Shown here: positions 24,025-35,219 of the stretch, piece by piece | How the letters are laid out: every line of letters starts with the position of its first letter | Position numbering within the stretch: the stretch's first letter is position 1 | From: Powellomyces hirtus | Lineage: Eukaryota > Chytridiomycota > Chytridiomycetes > Spizellomycetales > Powellomycetaceae | Direction: 5' to 3' | Length of the DNA: 64,000 nucleotides | NCBI GenBank assembly: GCA_025526995.1 | Contig: JAHLKG010000010.1 | Location: 248,001-312,000 of the forward strand | Position numbers and translations under genes: made by a program | The notes under the pieces: generated by a model | Seen by the model: only the letters and a program-made list of their open reading frames with translations | What the model was told of the DNA's origin: nothing | The model's database searches: none

Positions 24025-24650
24025 ATGGCTCAACCTCAGATGCAGACCGTTCAGCCGGGATTCGCCCCCCAACCCCAAATGCATGTGCAACCCGGCCAAG
24101 CCAATGTGCGTGAAAAGAGCAGCAGCGTAGAAATTGCTGCATCATCATCTCAATCTCTCGAAACCTCCATGCTCACATCGTTTTTGTTGTTGTGCGTCCG
24201 CAGGTCGTAGTTGTTACTCAAGTCGTTCAGCGACCGCCAAAGGACTGGACTCACGGTCTGCTCGATTGTTTCGGCGACATCGGAACCTGCTGCATAGCCA
24301 TGTGCTTCCCTTGCTTCGTCTACGGCAAAAACAAGCAAGCTTTGAACAAATCGGACGGATGCTGTGGCGATTGCTGCCTGTACTGCGTCGCCGGAGCATG
24401 CGGTTTCGGCGTGTGTATCGGTAGTGGCGGTCGCTCAACTGTCAGGAGCAAGTACAACATCACGGGAGATGGATGCTCTGACTTGGTATGGCCAATAATT
24501 GGGTCAAAGCATTGTTGGTTGTGCGAATTTGAAGCAACCCAGGCTTACAACGCAATTATTTTATAGTGTGCCCACTGCTGCTGCGGTCCATGTGCGCTGA
24601 CACAAGAGAAGCGGGAAATCGATGCTATGATTGCGGCCGGCCTGAACTGA
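24025..24650 (+). CDS. PLAC8 (Cys-rich) family protein
   Basis: Three exons (24025..24105, 24204..24485, 24567..24650) give 148 residues. A Gln/Pro/Met-rich N-terminus (MAQPQMQTVQPGFAPQPQMH) is followed by the PLAC8 domain: DWTHGLLDCFGDIGTCC, MCFPCFVYGKNKQAL, a Cys-rich core (DGCCGDCCLYCVAGACGFG), SKYNITGDGCSDL, and the final CAHCCCGPCALTQEKRE. The CCxPC-type motifs and ALxQExRE ending are characteristic. Fungal and plant members (e.g. plant PCR/FWL) act in heavy-metal tolerance or organ and cell size and often sit in membranes through the Cys-rich hydrophobic core. The specific role here is unknown. Confidence 0.9.
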
Positions 24651-24800
24651 TCAACAAGAGATTTATCCAGTACTGGGTCCCCATCTCGGGTGAAGCTTGG
24701 ATGAATAGATTCAAAATGATTGATTGCGAATCTATCGAGTGTGTGAATGAAAAATGTATCGTGGCATGTGAGAAATATATACAGAGTGACGTCCAGCGCT

Positions 24801-27800
24801 TCAAGCAGTGAAGTACTGCTGAATGTCTTCGCCGATGAATTGCTGGATCTGAGAGCAAACGTCTTGACAGGCTTTTTCCACTTCTCCATCGGTGTCTGTG
24901 ACAAAGCAAAAGCAAATTAGTACAGATCTCTCTTGAATTGGGCAGAATGAAGGAAAACTTACCCTCCATCAATTCTGCCAAGAAGGGGATTGTTTCCGGG
25001 AAAAGGATGAGCATCTCTTCGCCCAGGCGAGCGTAGAGTTCTTGAAGAACTCGCAATGCGATCAGCCGGACGGCAGGTTGCTCGCTCCGCGTCTTCATCA
25101 ATACTTGATGGTTGAGAGGCTTCCACAACGAATCTCGTCCAACCGTCACCGCGAGTTGACCGATACAAGGTACCAGGAACTGTGTCATGTTGCTCGAGTA
25201 CTGTTTGTCGGTCAAGTCCAGCGAGTCGATTTGGCTGATCAATGGTTGGAGCAGCTTATCGAATTTGTCGGCGTCGATCAAGTTGTCGTTGTCGTACAGG
25301 AAGCACTTGTGGAGTGACATGACAATGTACGTCCATAAGGCGTCGGTGCGCTTGGTCTTCTTGTAGGCTTCCAGCTTCGCAACCGAGTTGTCAAGGACGT
25401 ACGCGTAGTATGGCGCAAAGATGGACTTGAGACGGGCCAACAAGCTGTCGACCAAACGGTAGAAGAACAGTTGACGAGCATTGACGTCCTCCTGAGTTAA
25501 ACCATGCTTCAACAGCAGCTCGGATGTGGCCCAATCAACCATTTTCAGGAACAAAGGCTTGAAGAGGGTCTCGTTCAGTTTCATGACCAACTGGAGGAAT
25601 GCAGAGATAATGCTGTTTTCCACGGCCTCCACATCTTCGTTCGAAACTTTGGACGCGTAAGTTCTACGGTAGTCGAACGACACTAGGAAGAATCTGAAGA
25701 GCTCCGTTCGGTACTGCGTCAGTTCGGTTCGAGGCATATGGGCAATGGCTTTTCCGACCAAGTCGAACAATGCCAGCATTGATTGACGGCCTGATTGGAG
25801 GGAGATCTTGAGGTGCGCAAACATGGCGGGAAGGAGGACTCGGGGGGCAATCTTGGTTGCCATGTTGCTCAGCAATTCATTGCTCTTGTCTGCGGCCCTG
25901 CGACCGACACCTTCGGTGCCAGACTGCAGCAGAGTGGGATGTAACGCCTCCTGCAGGATGGGAAGCACGTAAGGGCTGATAAATTGCGGGACTGTGTCGA
26001 CCAAAGCATCGAGGGATCCCAATGATCCCAAGATGACGAGCATTTTCGTTTCGCTTGTTTCTTTCTCCGCAAGGGCATTCTTCAGGTTGCGAATGATTCC
26101 CGGCATGAACTTCGGGAGGAACGGCAACACCCGGGATCCGAGTTCCATACAAATAGAGGTGAGGCAAACCATTGTGGAAGCCACAATCTGAGCATTGTCG
26201 TTCTGTAAGGTTTCTTCGCCAACCAAGAGTTGCAAGACGGCGATGTACGTGTCTGGATCGGCTTTGGCCATAATGCGGGCCATCGTCGTCAGGCATAATA
26301 ATGCGGTTTGCTTGTTTTCCAGGACTTCCTCATCATCTGCCTGTCCCGAAACGAGAGTTTGTCGCAAGTCGCCAACCACGACAGCAAACTCAGGGAGCAT
26401 GTTTTCATCGATATCATTGGCAACGGCAGCAACTTTGGCGTCCAAAAGGGTGATGGCTTTGCGTCGGATAGCGTGGTTTTCGTGTTTCATCAAGCGAGAG
26501 GTGACTGTCAAGAAGGAGGACAATGAAAGCAGGCCGTTCGCGCGGCCCAGGGCATCGTAAAGCAGCTTATTCATTGCCTTGGCGAATTTGACTCCCACGG
26601 AGTGACCACGAGATTCGCTGGCAGCTTGGTAAGCGTTGACATTGGTGATGAACACCAGAGTCTCTTGAATCAAGGTCATCTGATCTTCCTCGATTTCTTC
26701 ACGAGAAAGCAACAGGGCATTCGCAATGAACGATTTGCTGGAAAGCAGTTGGTTGATGAACTCAACGGTAGAAAGCTTGATTTGGCGCAATTCCTTTGCC
26801 GAGAACGACTTAGGATCAATGATGCTCGATTCCTCCACATCCATGGCAGCTTCCGCATCGACTTGCTCGACGGGCAATGCTGACACCGTTTCGATCATCG
26901 AAGTAATGGCGTGAAGCTGAGTCTTGATGGGGAACTGGGAGACGACCGACAAGATGAAGTCCATGAGTCCGTCGATGCCATGAGCGGGAAGCTTGTTCTT
27001 TGCGGAATGCTTGGCGAGCAGCATCAAGACGATGGCGTCCAAGAAGGTGTCAGCACCCAAAGTGGTAATCAACTCGGTGAACAATCGCAGACGACGATGC
27101 TTGGGGATGTGAGTGAGAGCGTCAACAAAGACACCCATAATGGGTTTCACTTCACGGAGCATAGTGATACGGCTTCCATCTTCTGCCTGGTATCTTTGCA
27201 CCAGAGGCGGGATGACGGTCTTGAGTGTTTGCTGGATGACATGGAAGCTGTAGTTGTCATCCTGGCGGAGGACGTTGGCTCCCATGAAGGTGAAGACAGG
27301 CATGATGTTCAGAAGCACACTTTCTGGGTACACTGTCGCAATAGTTGCCATCAGGAGCAGAGACGCATTGTGGGTCTGCGGGTTGTCCGTTACTCGGATG
27401 CATTGCACGATGAGCTCGACGCGCAACGTTGCCTCATCAATTTCCAGGCCGTTCTTCTTGATGTCCTTGAAGAGGGACAATGTAACAGAGAAGATGAGCT
27501 GCTTCACGTATTCGATTGAAACCGGGATGTTGGAGAGTTCAGCGTTCAAGATGCTGTTGAGAAGGTCAAACAGTGGGCCAACAAGGTTGTGTTTGCTCTC
27601 AATGTCGTGCTTGTACTCCATCATCTCGAGAACAGTGCTAAGACGGTAGAAGGCATCGGTGAGATCGGTATTACCGCTGGTGTTCTTCTTCGTTGGCCGT
27701 TCGGCAGTAGCTTCCAGAATGGCCTGGCACATCTGAAGCTGGTTCAAGATGAGCTCCCATGTGATCGGAACTACTTTGAGCAGATGCTTCGCGTCCTGGA

Positions 27801-30800
27801 CGACTTCCGTCTCTCCTTCGTACGCCAATCGGACTATGGCAGAGAAGAATTCGCTTTGTCGGTCGGTTGGGAGCCCAGCGAACCACTTGCTGTCGATTTG
27901 CTTCAAGGCAAGACTCTGAACTGCGGCCTGATTTGCGGCCGATGCCTTGGTTTCCGCAGCAACGGAGTCCAGCATCTGACAGTAGAGGCGGACGTATTTG
28001 TCGTTCCGCATTTTGAAGAGACTGACATTGACCGCCGGAGTGAAGCATTTCAGAAGAGCGCAGATCAATTCCATGAGCTGTTCAGACTTGGCATCCGCTT
28101 CGGACGCAACAGAAACTCTCCTGAGAGAGGATTCCAACAACGGGTGCAGTGTCTTGATCTTCAGCGATGCATCGACAGCCTCGAGCATGTTCAGCAGTTT
28201 CACTTGAGCAGATGCTTGCGGGAAGGCAAGAATGTTTGTCAACAAGAAGGACAGAACATCCTCCTTGTACCCGCCCGATTTCTTCTCTCCCTTCGCTGCC
28301 AATACGCTTTGAATGTACCGCTGGAGGAATCTGGCATCGGTCAGGAGTTCTTCAGTGCCCTCAAGCAACGCATTAACAAACTTGGCGGCCGATTCGGTTG
28401 TCAGGTACTGCACTTTCTCCGAGGATTCGCCGTAGAATTGGTCGTAGGCGAAAATCTGAACTTGGGACTGGGACTTCTTTTTGGCTTTGAGGTCGCCAGA
28501 GCTTTTGACGTAGGCGCTCTTCATGGCTCCCAAGCAGACCAAGGCACCGTGCCGAACCTGCTTGTCTGAGTCGCTAAGCGCAATCAGGACTGAAGGGATC
28601 AAGAGCTGGAAATCGTACTTGGTGGCGACAGTGGGGTCCACGCAAGCATTGATATAGGCGGCCGCAACAACCAGACTGTGATGTTTCATATAGGCGGGTT
28701 GTCCTGCATCATTGTCGATCCACAGCGCTGCACAAAACTGAATCGTATCTTTGCCCAAGTGTCGGTCGATGATGTTCAGAATTATTGAATCACATGCTTT
28801 GTTGCTGCCAATTGCAGATACGCCCTGGTACAGTGTCGAGATGAGACTGCGGTAGAGAACAATGCTCTCGTCGCCCTCTGTGGCTTCAGTGATCCAGGCG
28901 ATCGGGGCGCACTTGGGGACGCTGGCAACGATGTTTTGCAGTGCCGAGAAGATGATCTCTGCCTCGAGAGCGTCGTTCGAAAGGCCATCCTTGATCTTGA
29001 CGATGTCTTTGAAAAGTGCACCAGACGGCAGGCCGTTGTTGACCTCTGCAATGTTCTGCGGGACTTTGTGCAGATCAGTCTTGAGCTTACGAAGCTTTGA
29101 AAGGAGAATGGCTACAAGAGTGTTGGCAAGGCGAAGCTGTTCCTCTCCGGTTTTTGTAGTCAGGGCTTTAACGATAACCAGAGTGCACAAAATCCGGGTG
29201 TTAAGCGAGGTGCTATTGGTACCCTTAAGGAACAGATTGAGATTTGCTTCGTTGGCCGATTTGAGGTTTCCTGCTAACAACGACACAATGTGGGCTGTGA
29301 TTTCCGCCAGTGCTTTCTCGTCTGCTTTGTCTCCAAGTTTGCCCAAATCTACCGCCACCTTCTTGGAGCCTTTGACCAAGTCAGCGAGAACAAACTTCTT
29401 CTCTTGAGCAGTGAATGCGTGGTTGTTAAGCTTTCGGTTCGCCTTTGTCAACAGGAAGCACCCGAGAAGATCCAAGCTAGATGCCTTTTGCTCCTCCTCA
29501 TCAACATTTTTCACCAATGCGGAGCACAAGTCGAAAGCCATGATTTTGTTCTTGGCTGAAACGGTGCTCGATCGAAGGATGGTTCGGAGAGCTGGTAGTA
29601 GTTTTGCCGGTTGTACCAGGTCTGAGAACTTCGGCAGGCTCAGCACCTTCTTCAAGATTTCATTGTCATCGTCCTGCAATCGGCTCAATAGCATATCTTC
29701 CAAGTAGTCCATTCCCTCGATTTCACCGCTGGTCAGCATCTCTTCCAACTTCTTCAAGGCCATCAATCGAATGCGGGAATCAACATGTTGTAAGCTGAGG
29801 TATAGTGTGGTGTTGGCATCCTTCACGACAGCGCCTCCTGTTCCTTTGTAGGTCCCCGACACAAATTCGTACAGCGCCTGCCGCTCGGCAGTGTTGCCTG
29901 CAGCCTCCGCAGATTTGAGTTTGGCCTCGATGATCTTGTCGGCAACTCCAGCATGGCTTCTTTGCACGGATGCTAGTAGGGCTCCCAATCGGTCCGTGAC
30001 TCCTGACTCGGAATCTTCGATCTCGAGGTAAGCGTCCAAGACGCCAGTAGCCAGGAATGTGACGACTTTGACGGCAGGTTGGGCTTTGCTGAAAACTTCT
30101 TCCACGAAATGCTGTGCCAATTCTGCGGTCTTTGCGCGCTGATCGGCAGCGCGGATGGCAGAGATCGCTGAAGCAAGCATTGCGCAGAGTAGGTTGTCAG
30201 CTTCGTAGGTGATGCTGATCTGTGCAACGCAGGCCTCGAAGCCCGAGGTTGCCAGAAGTTTGGCGAATGCTTTCACAGGTACCACCTCAATACTTTGGGT
30301 GCGGTAGATTGTCAGCAGGAAAATGATCGAGGTGTTCAAGTTGGCGGGAGTGACACCGGCAACAGCGTTTTCGACAATTGCTGACACGACTTCATTGTTG
30401 AGCGCCGACCGGTTTGAGATCTGTGCAAAGATCATCTGGGCCGTGGCCAAAAGGTCGGCATATTGCGGGTTGCCGATGCGGACGAGGGAGAGGAGGGGCG
30501 CGAGCAAGATTCGGATGTCTTCGTCAGCAACAGTATGCAAGTCCTGCACGTATTGTATGATGGTACAGGCAAAGAACGTCCACAAAGTGCGGTTGATAAT
30601 TCCATGGGCTTTCGAAGACGTAGTCATTCCACAAACAAACTCCAATAAAGACTTGTCGTTGCCTAATCGTTGGACTAGGGATGTTCTGTCAAGTGGAACC
30701 TTGGTCTTCTGCAGGGGTTTCAGAAAAGCCCAACGAGATGTTTCCTGAATGGCAAGGACTCCGACGACTTGTACGAATTGCTTTGTTTCATGGTATGGCA

Positions 30801-31272
30801 GGACGCATTCCATAAGATGATCTACGTTGAACTCGTTGATCCGGAATCGGCGCAGAAGCCACTCGAGGGCTTTGAACGAGCTCTGAACGAGGAAATGGGG
30901 AGAGAGGAGGCGAAGAAATTGGGAGATGGTCTCATCGAGCTTTGCATTGTCCTCCTTGGTCTAGAGTAAACGGAGAAGCGAAGTGAGTAAGGGTACATGA
31001 TATACGACAAACATTCACGCCGAGATCACCTGCAAGGTTCGGTCAAAGGTTTTTATTTTTTCCGAAAAGAGCGTTTGTTCGAATTCCAGAAAGGCGGGGT
31101 TGTGCGTCGCCAGGTCCTCGAGAGCATTGTGTCCAATGGCAAAGAGGCTGTCTATGTCAATGTCCGCAGCCTGCTTCGCCGAGAAGAGAAGAGAAGCCTT
31201 CCCTTTATGGGTACCAGGAATATGGGTAGAGCCGAGCTTCTGCAGCTGAGCTGCCAAAGACGACGAGGCCAT
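24801..31272 (-). CDS. UTP10: U3 snoRNP / small-subunit processome component UTP10 (HEATR1)
   Basis: Three exons (31030..31272, 24963..30960, 24801..24895) give 2111 residues; the central exon is about 6.0 kb. The N-terminus MASSSLAAQLQKLGSTHI and KALEWLLRRFRINEFN match the UTP10 N-terminal region. Most of the protein is helical HEAT-type repeats, including VRHGALVCLGAMKS and VRLIALRVLQELYARLGEEM. The C-terminal BP28CT part ends ELMEDTDGEVEKACQDV...GEDIQQYFTA, as in fungal UTP10. It is a nucleolar t-UTP subcomplex protein linking rDNA transcription to early pre-18S cleavage. The last intron was placed by phase and restores the conserved acidic ELMEDTDGEVEK. It shares a divergent promoter with the cold-shock-domain gene. 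Confidence 0.95.
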
Positions 31273-31998
31273 GTTTTGCTTTCTGAACGGACAAAATATC
31301 GCAAACTGCGTCCTTGCCCGACAGCACACAAATGCTTCAGTCAAGAAAAAAAACCTACAGAGGAAAAGCTGCAGTGCGTATAATAATTCTTTTTGACGGG
31401 GTCACGGGACATGAATAACATAAGCAAAAACGTCCTATTATGGAATTGCGCAGTAAGAACAGTCCACTGACTCATCTGGATACGTAATCTAATAAGATTG
31501 CCTTACGCGCGTGATCCCCCCCTCTCAGCTTGATTGATTCAAGGCGGGGGGAGGCCTCCGTCTTAGCGCTAACCCCAAGAGCTATTTTTTTTTCCAATTT
31601 TTATCTGACGAAACTCTCGGCACATACAGGGCTGCATCAACGAAAGAAGGGTACGTATATGCTTTTTCAGACGCACGAAGGCTCGGCCAGAACTCTAGAG
31701 AGCTGCAATTCGTGAACTCCAGCTCGTGCTCGGGTTTGAGTCCAGTTTGTGATTTAACGCGCGAATGACAGCAGGCTTACGACCGCTTTCCCGCGCACTT
31801 TTTTCCCTTTTGCAGCTTTCTTCGTCACATATTGCCGTTATCTTTTCTTTGAGCCTCATATTTGCGTGAAAATACGTGCAGAAATCTATCAACAATAAAT
31901 CGAACCGACCTCTTCCCGACTGCAAGTTTTCTCTTTGTTCTCGATAGAAGAGACTATCCTGCAAACTATCCCTCTGCCCTGTTGCTTCAAAAACTCAA
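31273..31998. promoter_or_regulatory. divergent promoter region, UTP10 / cold-shock protein
   Basis: About 725 bp between two divergent start codons. It contains several A/T-rich blocks and a T-run near 31583-31593, but no gene. Open frames are short and unsupported. No strong TATA box was identified. Confidence 0.5.
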
Positions 31999-32852
31999 AT
32001 GTGTGCATCCTATTACCCAACTCGCGCGACCGGCAGAGTCAAGTTCTTCAACTCGCAGAAAGGGTACGGATTCATCGTCCCCGATGTAGGAGACGTCGAA
32101 GGTAATTTCCAAAAACATTCAGACCTTTGCCTTATTGAGCACATGGGAGCTCACGGTCGCGTTTATTAGTCTTTGTGCATCACACAGCGATACGAAACGC
32201 AGGTGGATTCAGAAGCCTAGGTGAAGAAGAACTTGTCGAATATGACGTTGTGCTTGTATGTTTGTGTGCGATCGCAAGTAACCCTTTAGAGCGCTATTCT
32301 AATGATTTGAGACAGGGACCTAAGGGCTCGCAAGCAGCTAATGTGAGCGGACCTAATGGAAGGCCTGTGAGGGGCGATAACCGGCCCATGAGATTCTCAC
32401 GGTGTGTGACAGCAAATCGTCTGATCATATGTCAAAATTCTCACTGACTTCTCATCGTCACGTGCAGTCCGTCGTATGGCTGGAATCCTGTTTCGCTCCC
32501 ATTGTCTCCGCCTCGCACTCCTGGAATGTCCACTCCTCATCTAATGAGTCCCATCTCACCGGTCATGGGACCCTACTCGACTGCCGCAACCCCCACAATG
32601 ATGCCTGCATACTACAATCCCAATGGCTGGATGCCTTCTTATACCCCTTACGGATACCCGAGCTCCCCCCCTCAAACAATGTTCTATTACGGCAATTACG
32701 GCGTGCCGACTAGTCAGTCCACGTATTTACCCGACATGGGAGATGGCTCGCGATCTTATGGAAACCACCAACGCTCTCGGAGGAATTCGAATGCGGGAGG
32801 TAGGGCTATGAGAGGAGCATATGGTGAGCAGCCTGATGCGGGTCGAAAATAG
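31999..32852 (+). CDS. cold-shock-domain RNA-binding protein
   Basis: Four exons (31999..32101, 32170..32255, 32316..32401, 32468..32852) give 219 residues. A single cold-shock domain covers about residues 10-82: GRVKFFNSQKGYGFIVPD (RNP1-type aromatic patch), VFVHHTAIRNAGGFRSLGE (RNP2-type VFVHH) and VVLGPKGSQAANVSGPNG. The rest is low-complexity, Pro/Tyr/Ser/Met-rich (MSPISPVMGPYS, YGYPSSPP, YYGNYG), ending in an Arg-rich segment (QRSRRNSNAGGRAMRG). The layout resembles eukaryotic Y-box and fungal CSD proteins that bind single-stranded RNA or DNA and form mRNP granules; the Tyr/Gly-rich tail fits phase separation (inference). The exons are joined at CSD strand boundaries with consistent phase. 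Confidence 0.9.
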
Positions 32853-32963
32853 CGGTAAAAGATCCTTTAGTAGTTCAAATTCTATTGCAGGGAGGCTTTC
32901 GCCTCCAAATCGGTAGAAATAGGACCTCCGATGTAAATAGTGAAAAAGTCAGGGGTTAAATAT

Positions 32964-34673
32964 TCACACGATGCAGTTTCGTTCGAAAGAAGCTTTGAAA
33001 TCAATATCGTCCACCCCTTTGCCTGGAACACTTCGCTATTAGATCCTTTGCCGAGATGGGATGGATATCTCGCTGGTTGCGTACCTATTATGACTACTTT
33101 GTTCACTCTCTCCTCGCCAGATTCCCAAAGGCCCCCTTGTTGCTTGTCGTACAACTCACGTACGGCTTGCACCACATTCTTTCGGCCGTCATCCTTCGCA
33201 TTGATAAGAGCTTTCAGTCGTAGAACCTCCAGGTCCTTCAGTACTTTGCCAGCCAGTGTCTTCTCCCACAGGAGGTCTTGAAGCCAAACATCGAGCTTGG
33301 ACATGTCCACAATTCCCGGTAACGTAAACACTATGGTCCGTACTGTCTATATTCCAACGGTATCAGAACAAGGATATGCAGTGCGGGCAGGATATTGCAT
33401 GCTCTCACCTCATCAATGTGCTTCGCAGACGCTTTCGAGTCCGTTTTCGATGACGCAAAGGGATCTTCGAAAACATTGTCAAAGCAATGCAAGTCCAGAA
33501 GCTGTTCAATAGGCACACGAGACCTAGTGGTACGAACGATTGCGGCCGCTCCATTGATCGTCTTGAGGGAATCTTCCAACTCTTTGACGTCATCCTCCGT
33601 CACAAGATCGACTTTGTTCAAGATGATGCGATCGGCGAGAGCTACTTGTCTAACTGCCTCGTTGACGATGCCATTCTGGCTCGGTTCTTTCAATTGCTGA
33701 ATGCCACAATGTGCGAGTCAGTCTCTTAATCTAGTTGCCCAGTACTTGCACCGGAAAGCAAGCGAGACAGACCTCCTGTCCAAACTTGGCATCTACGAGC
33801 GTGACGATACCATCTAGATAGATCTCGCTCTGCAGTTCATCATCAAGCCAGAACATTGACGCGATGGGTCCTACGCCATAACTATCAATCATAGGCCAAC
33901 CATGTATGTTTTCGTGCAAAAGCGCCTTACCTGGGTCGGCCAACCCTGTAGTTTCCAACATGATGTAGTCAAATTTGCCCTTTTTCTTCAAGAGGTTCTC
34001 GACTGCCTTCACTCCTGCATCTCTACATCCCTTAGGATAAGAACGTCAGGGAACGCATGGCGATTTATCGGCTGGCTTTCTTACTTGATCGAGCAGCATA
34101 AACATCCTAGGCAAAGGTGCAAAAACATTCAATACCAAGGTTGGCTTCGAAAGGGAACTGATGTGAAACAGCATGCGCACCATTCTCCAGCTCAAGCCAC
34201 TCTTCGGCCATCTCTCCGTCTTTGTTCACGGTGAGAGACTTGTCGATGCCCGAACCTGAGCCAACCAAGTGTCACCGCTGGTTACTTAGAACCAAAGCTA
34301 TACTCAAAGCTTACTTTCGCCAAACTCGTTCAGGATGACTGCTATCCGCTTCCCATGTGTTGTATCGTTGAGAAGGCGGGTGATTAACGTCGTCTTGCCG
34401 CTACCTGGAGGCGAGCGCAAATATGAGCTTCAAGAGCTAGCCACAGTGTTTTAGAAAGAGAAAGTACCGAGATGTCCTGTGACGATAGTGACAGGGACCT
34501 TGGTTTGAGGTGGCCCGTCGTCAATTCTTCGCATACAGTAAAACAAACTGCCGTTAGGGCAGGAACACGGGTAACAGAAAAAAGAGATAGACATACAGCA
34601 CATCCCCCGCTTGAGAGTTAAACGGTCCATCAGCAGAAACTAGGATAGGAGGCTCTTCATCAAAGTCGTCCAT
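32964..34673 (-). CDS. ZNG1: CobW/CBWD-family GTP-dependent metallochaperone (ZNG1-like)
   Basis: Ten exons (34597..34673, 34468..34547, 34315..34404, 34181..34255, 34085..34106, 33931..34022, 33773..33870, 33409..33696, 33085..33346, 32964..33022) give 380 residues. Motifs in order: P-loop TGHLGSGKTTL, NEFGESSGIDKSL, the metal-binding GCLCC (109-112), [16 protein letters not shown] (Walker B region), [12 protein letters not shown] (NKxD), then the CobW C-terminal domain with [10 protein letters not shown] and [22 protein letters not shown]1 enzymes deliver Zn to methionine aminopeptidase 1 in the cytosol; that role is inferred from family and from the acidic N-terminal DEEPPILV segment. The 22-nt exon carries the CLCC cysteines, and phase fixes it. 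The GAG|GTCTGT donor at 33772 is weak. Confidence 0.9.
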
Positions 34674-35219
34674 TTTCACAGCGATAAAGCAAGATTCCCG
34701 GAAAGTTGTAAAGAAAGAAAGAGAAACGCAAGCAAAAATATGACCGGAGCGAGGCTCAGCGATCGGGTTAGTCATCAACCCACCCACGCGTTCTCAGGGC
34801 GCGCTGAGCTGGCCATGTGTTGAAGTCACTTGAAGCGAGTCATTATTTTCAGATGAACCGCGGCAAGATGGCGTGGCACATCTGGTGCGAGCGTGCGCGA
34901 GATGGTCGTGATTTGCACGTAGCTGTGTATGCCGGGACATTCCGAGCTACGACATGAACAGGTATCGCGCGTAAGTAGAAGTTACTTACGAGGGATGCCT
35001 CGTGCGCTGTGCTAATATTTGGCTACGGCGATGCTTGATGCGCTGAGTCAGTTACGTAAGTCATCTGTTTCCAGAGTATGATAGTTGGGGTGTCTGTCCT
35101 AGGGATATCGACCTCCTGGCAGTTCCGGACCATCAGACACGGCGCAAAGAAAGAGCTTTGTTATGGGCATCGCTTCAAAATATGTATGTACAGAAAGGAA
35201 ACATTAAGTCCTCCTAGTC
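34674..35219. other. intergenic region (ZNG1 promoter, arrestin 3' side)
   Basis: About 545 bp between two minus-strand genes. It holds GTAAGT/ACTTAC complements near 34970-35000 and a TTACGTAAG near 35052, but no open frame worth calling. It presumably contains the ZNG1 promoter. Confidence 0.5.

Noticed and set aside
24625..24800. Extension of the giant UTP10 minus frame past its last exon
   Set aside because: The frame stays open into the antisense of the PLAC8 3' exon, but the conserved UTP10 C-terminus lies in a spliced exon (24801..24895); the extension is chance.
27589..28569. 326-codon plus-strand frame opposite UTP10
   Set aside because: Antisense shadow of a highly conserved coding exon, with no domain and no promoter; codon structure is explained by the UTP10 frame.
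34960..35060. GTAAGT/ACTTAC and TTACGTAAG words as a possible operator or palindromic element
   Set aside because: Short palindromes of this size are expected by chance, and no second copy was seen near related genes.
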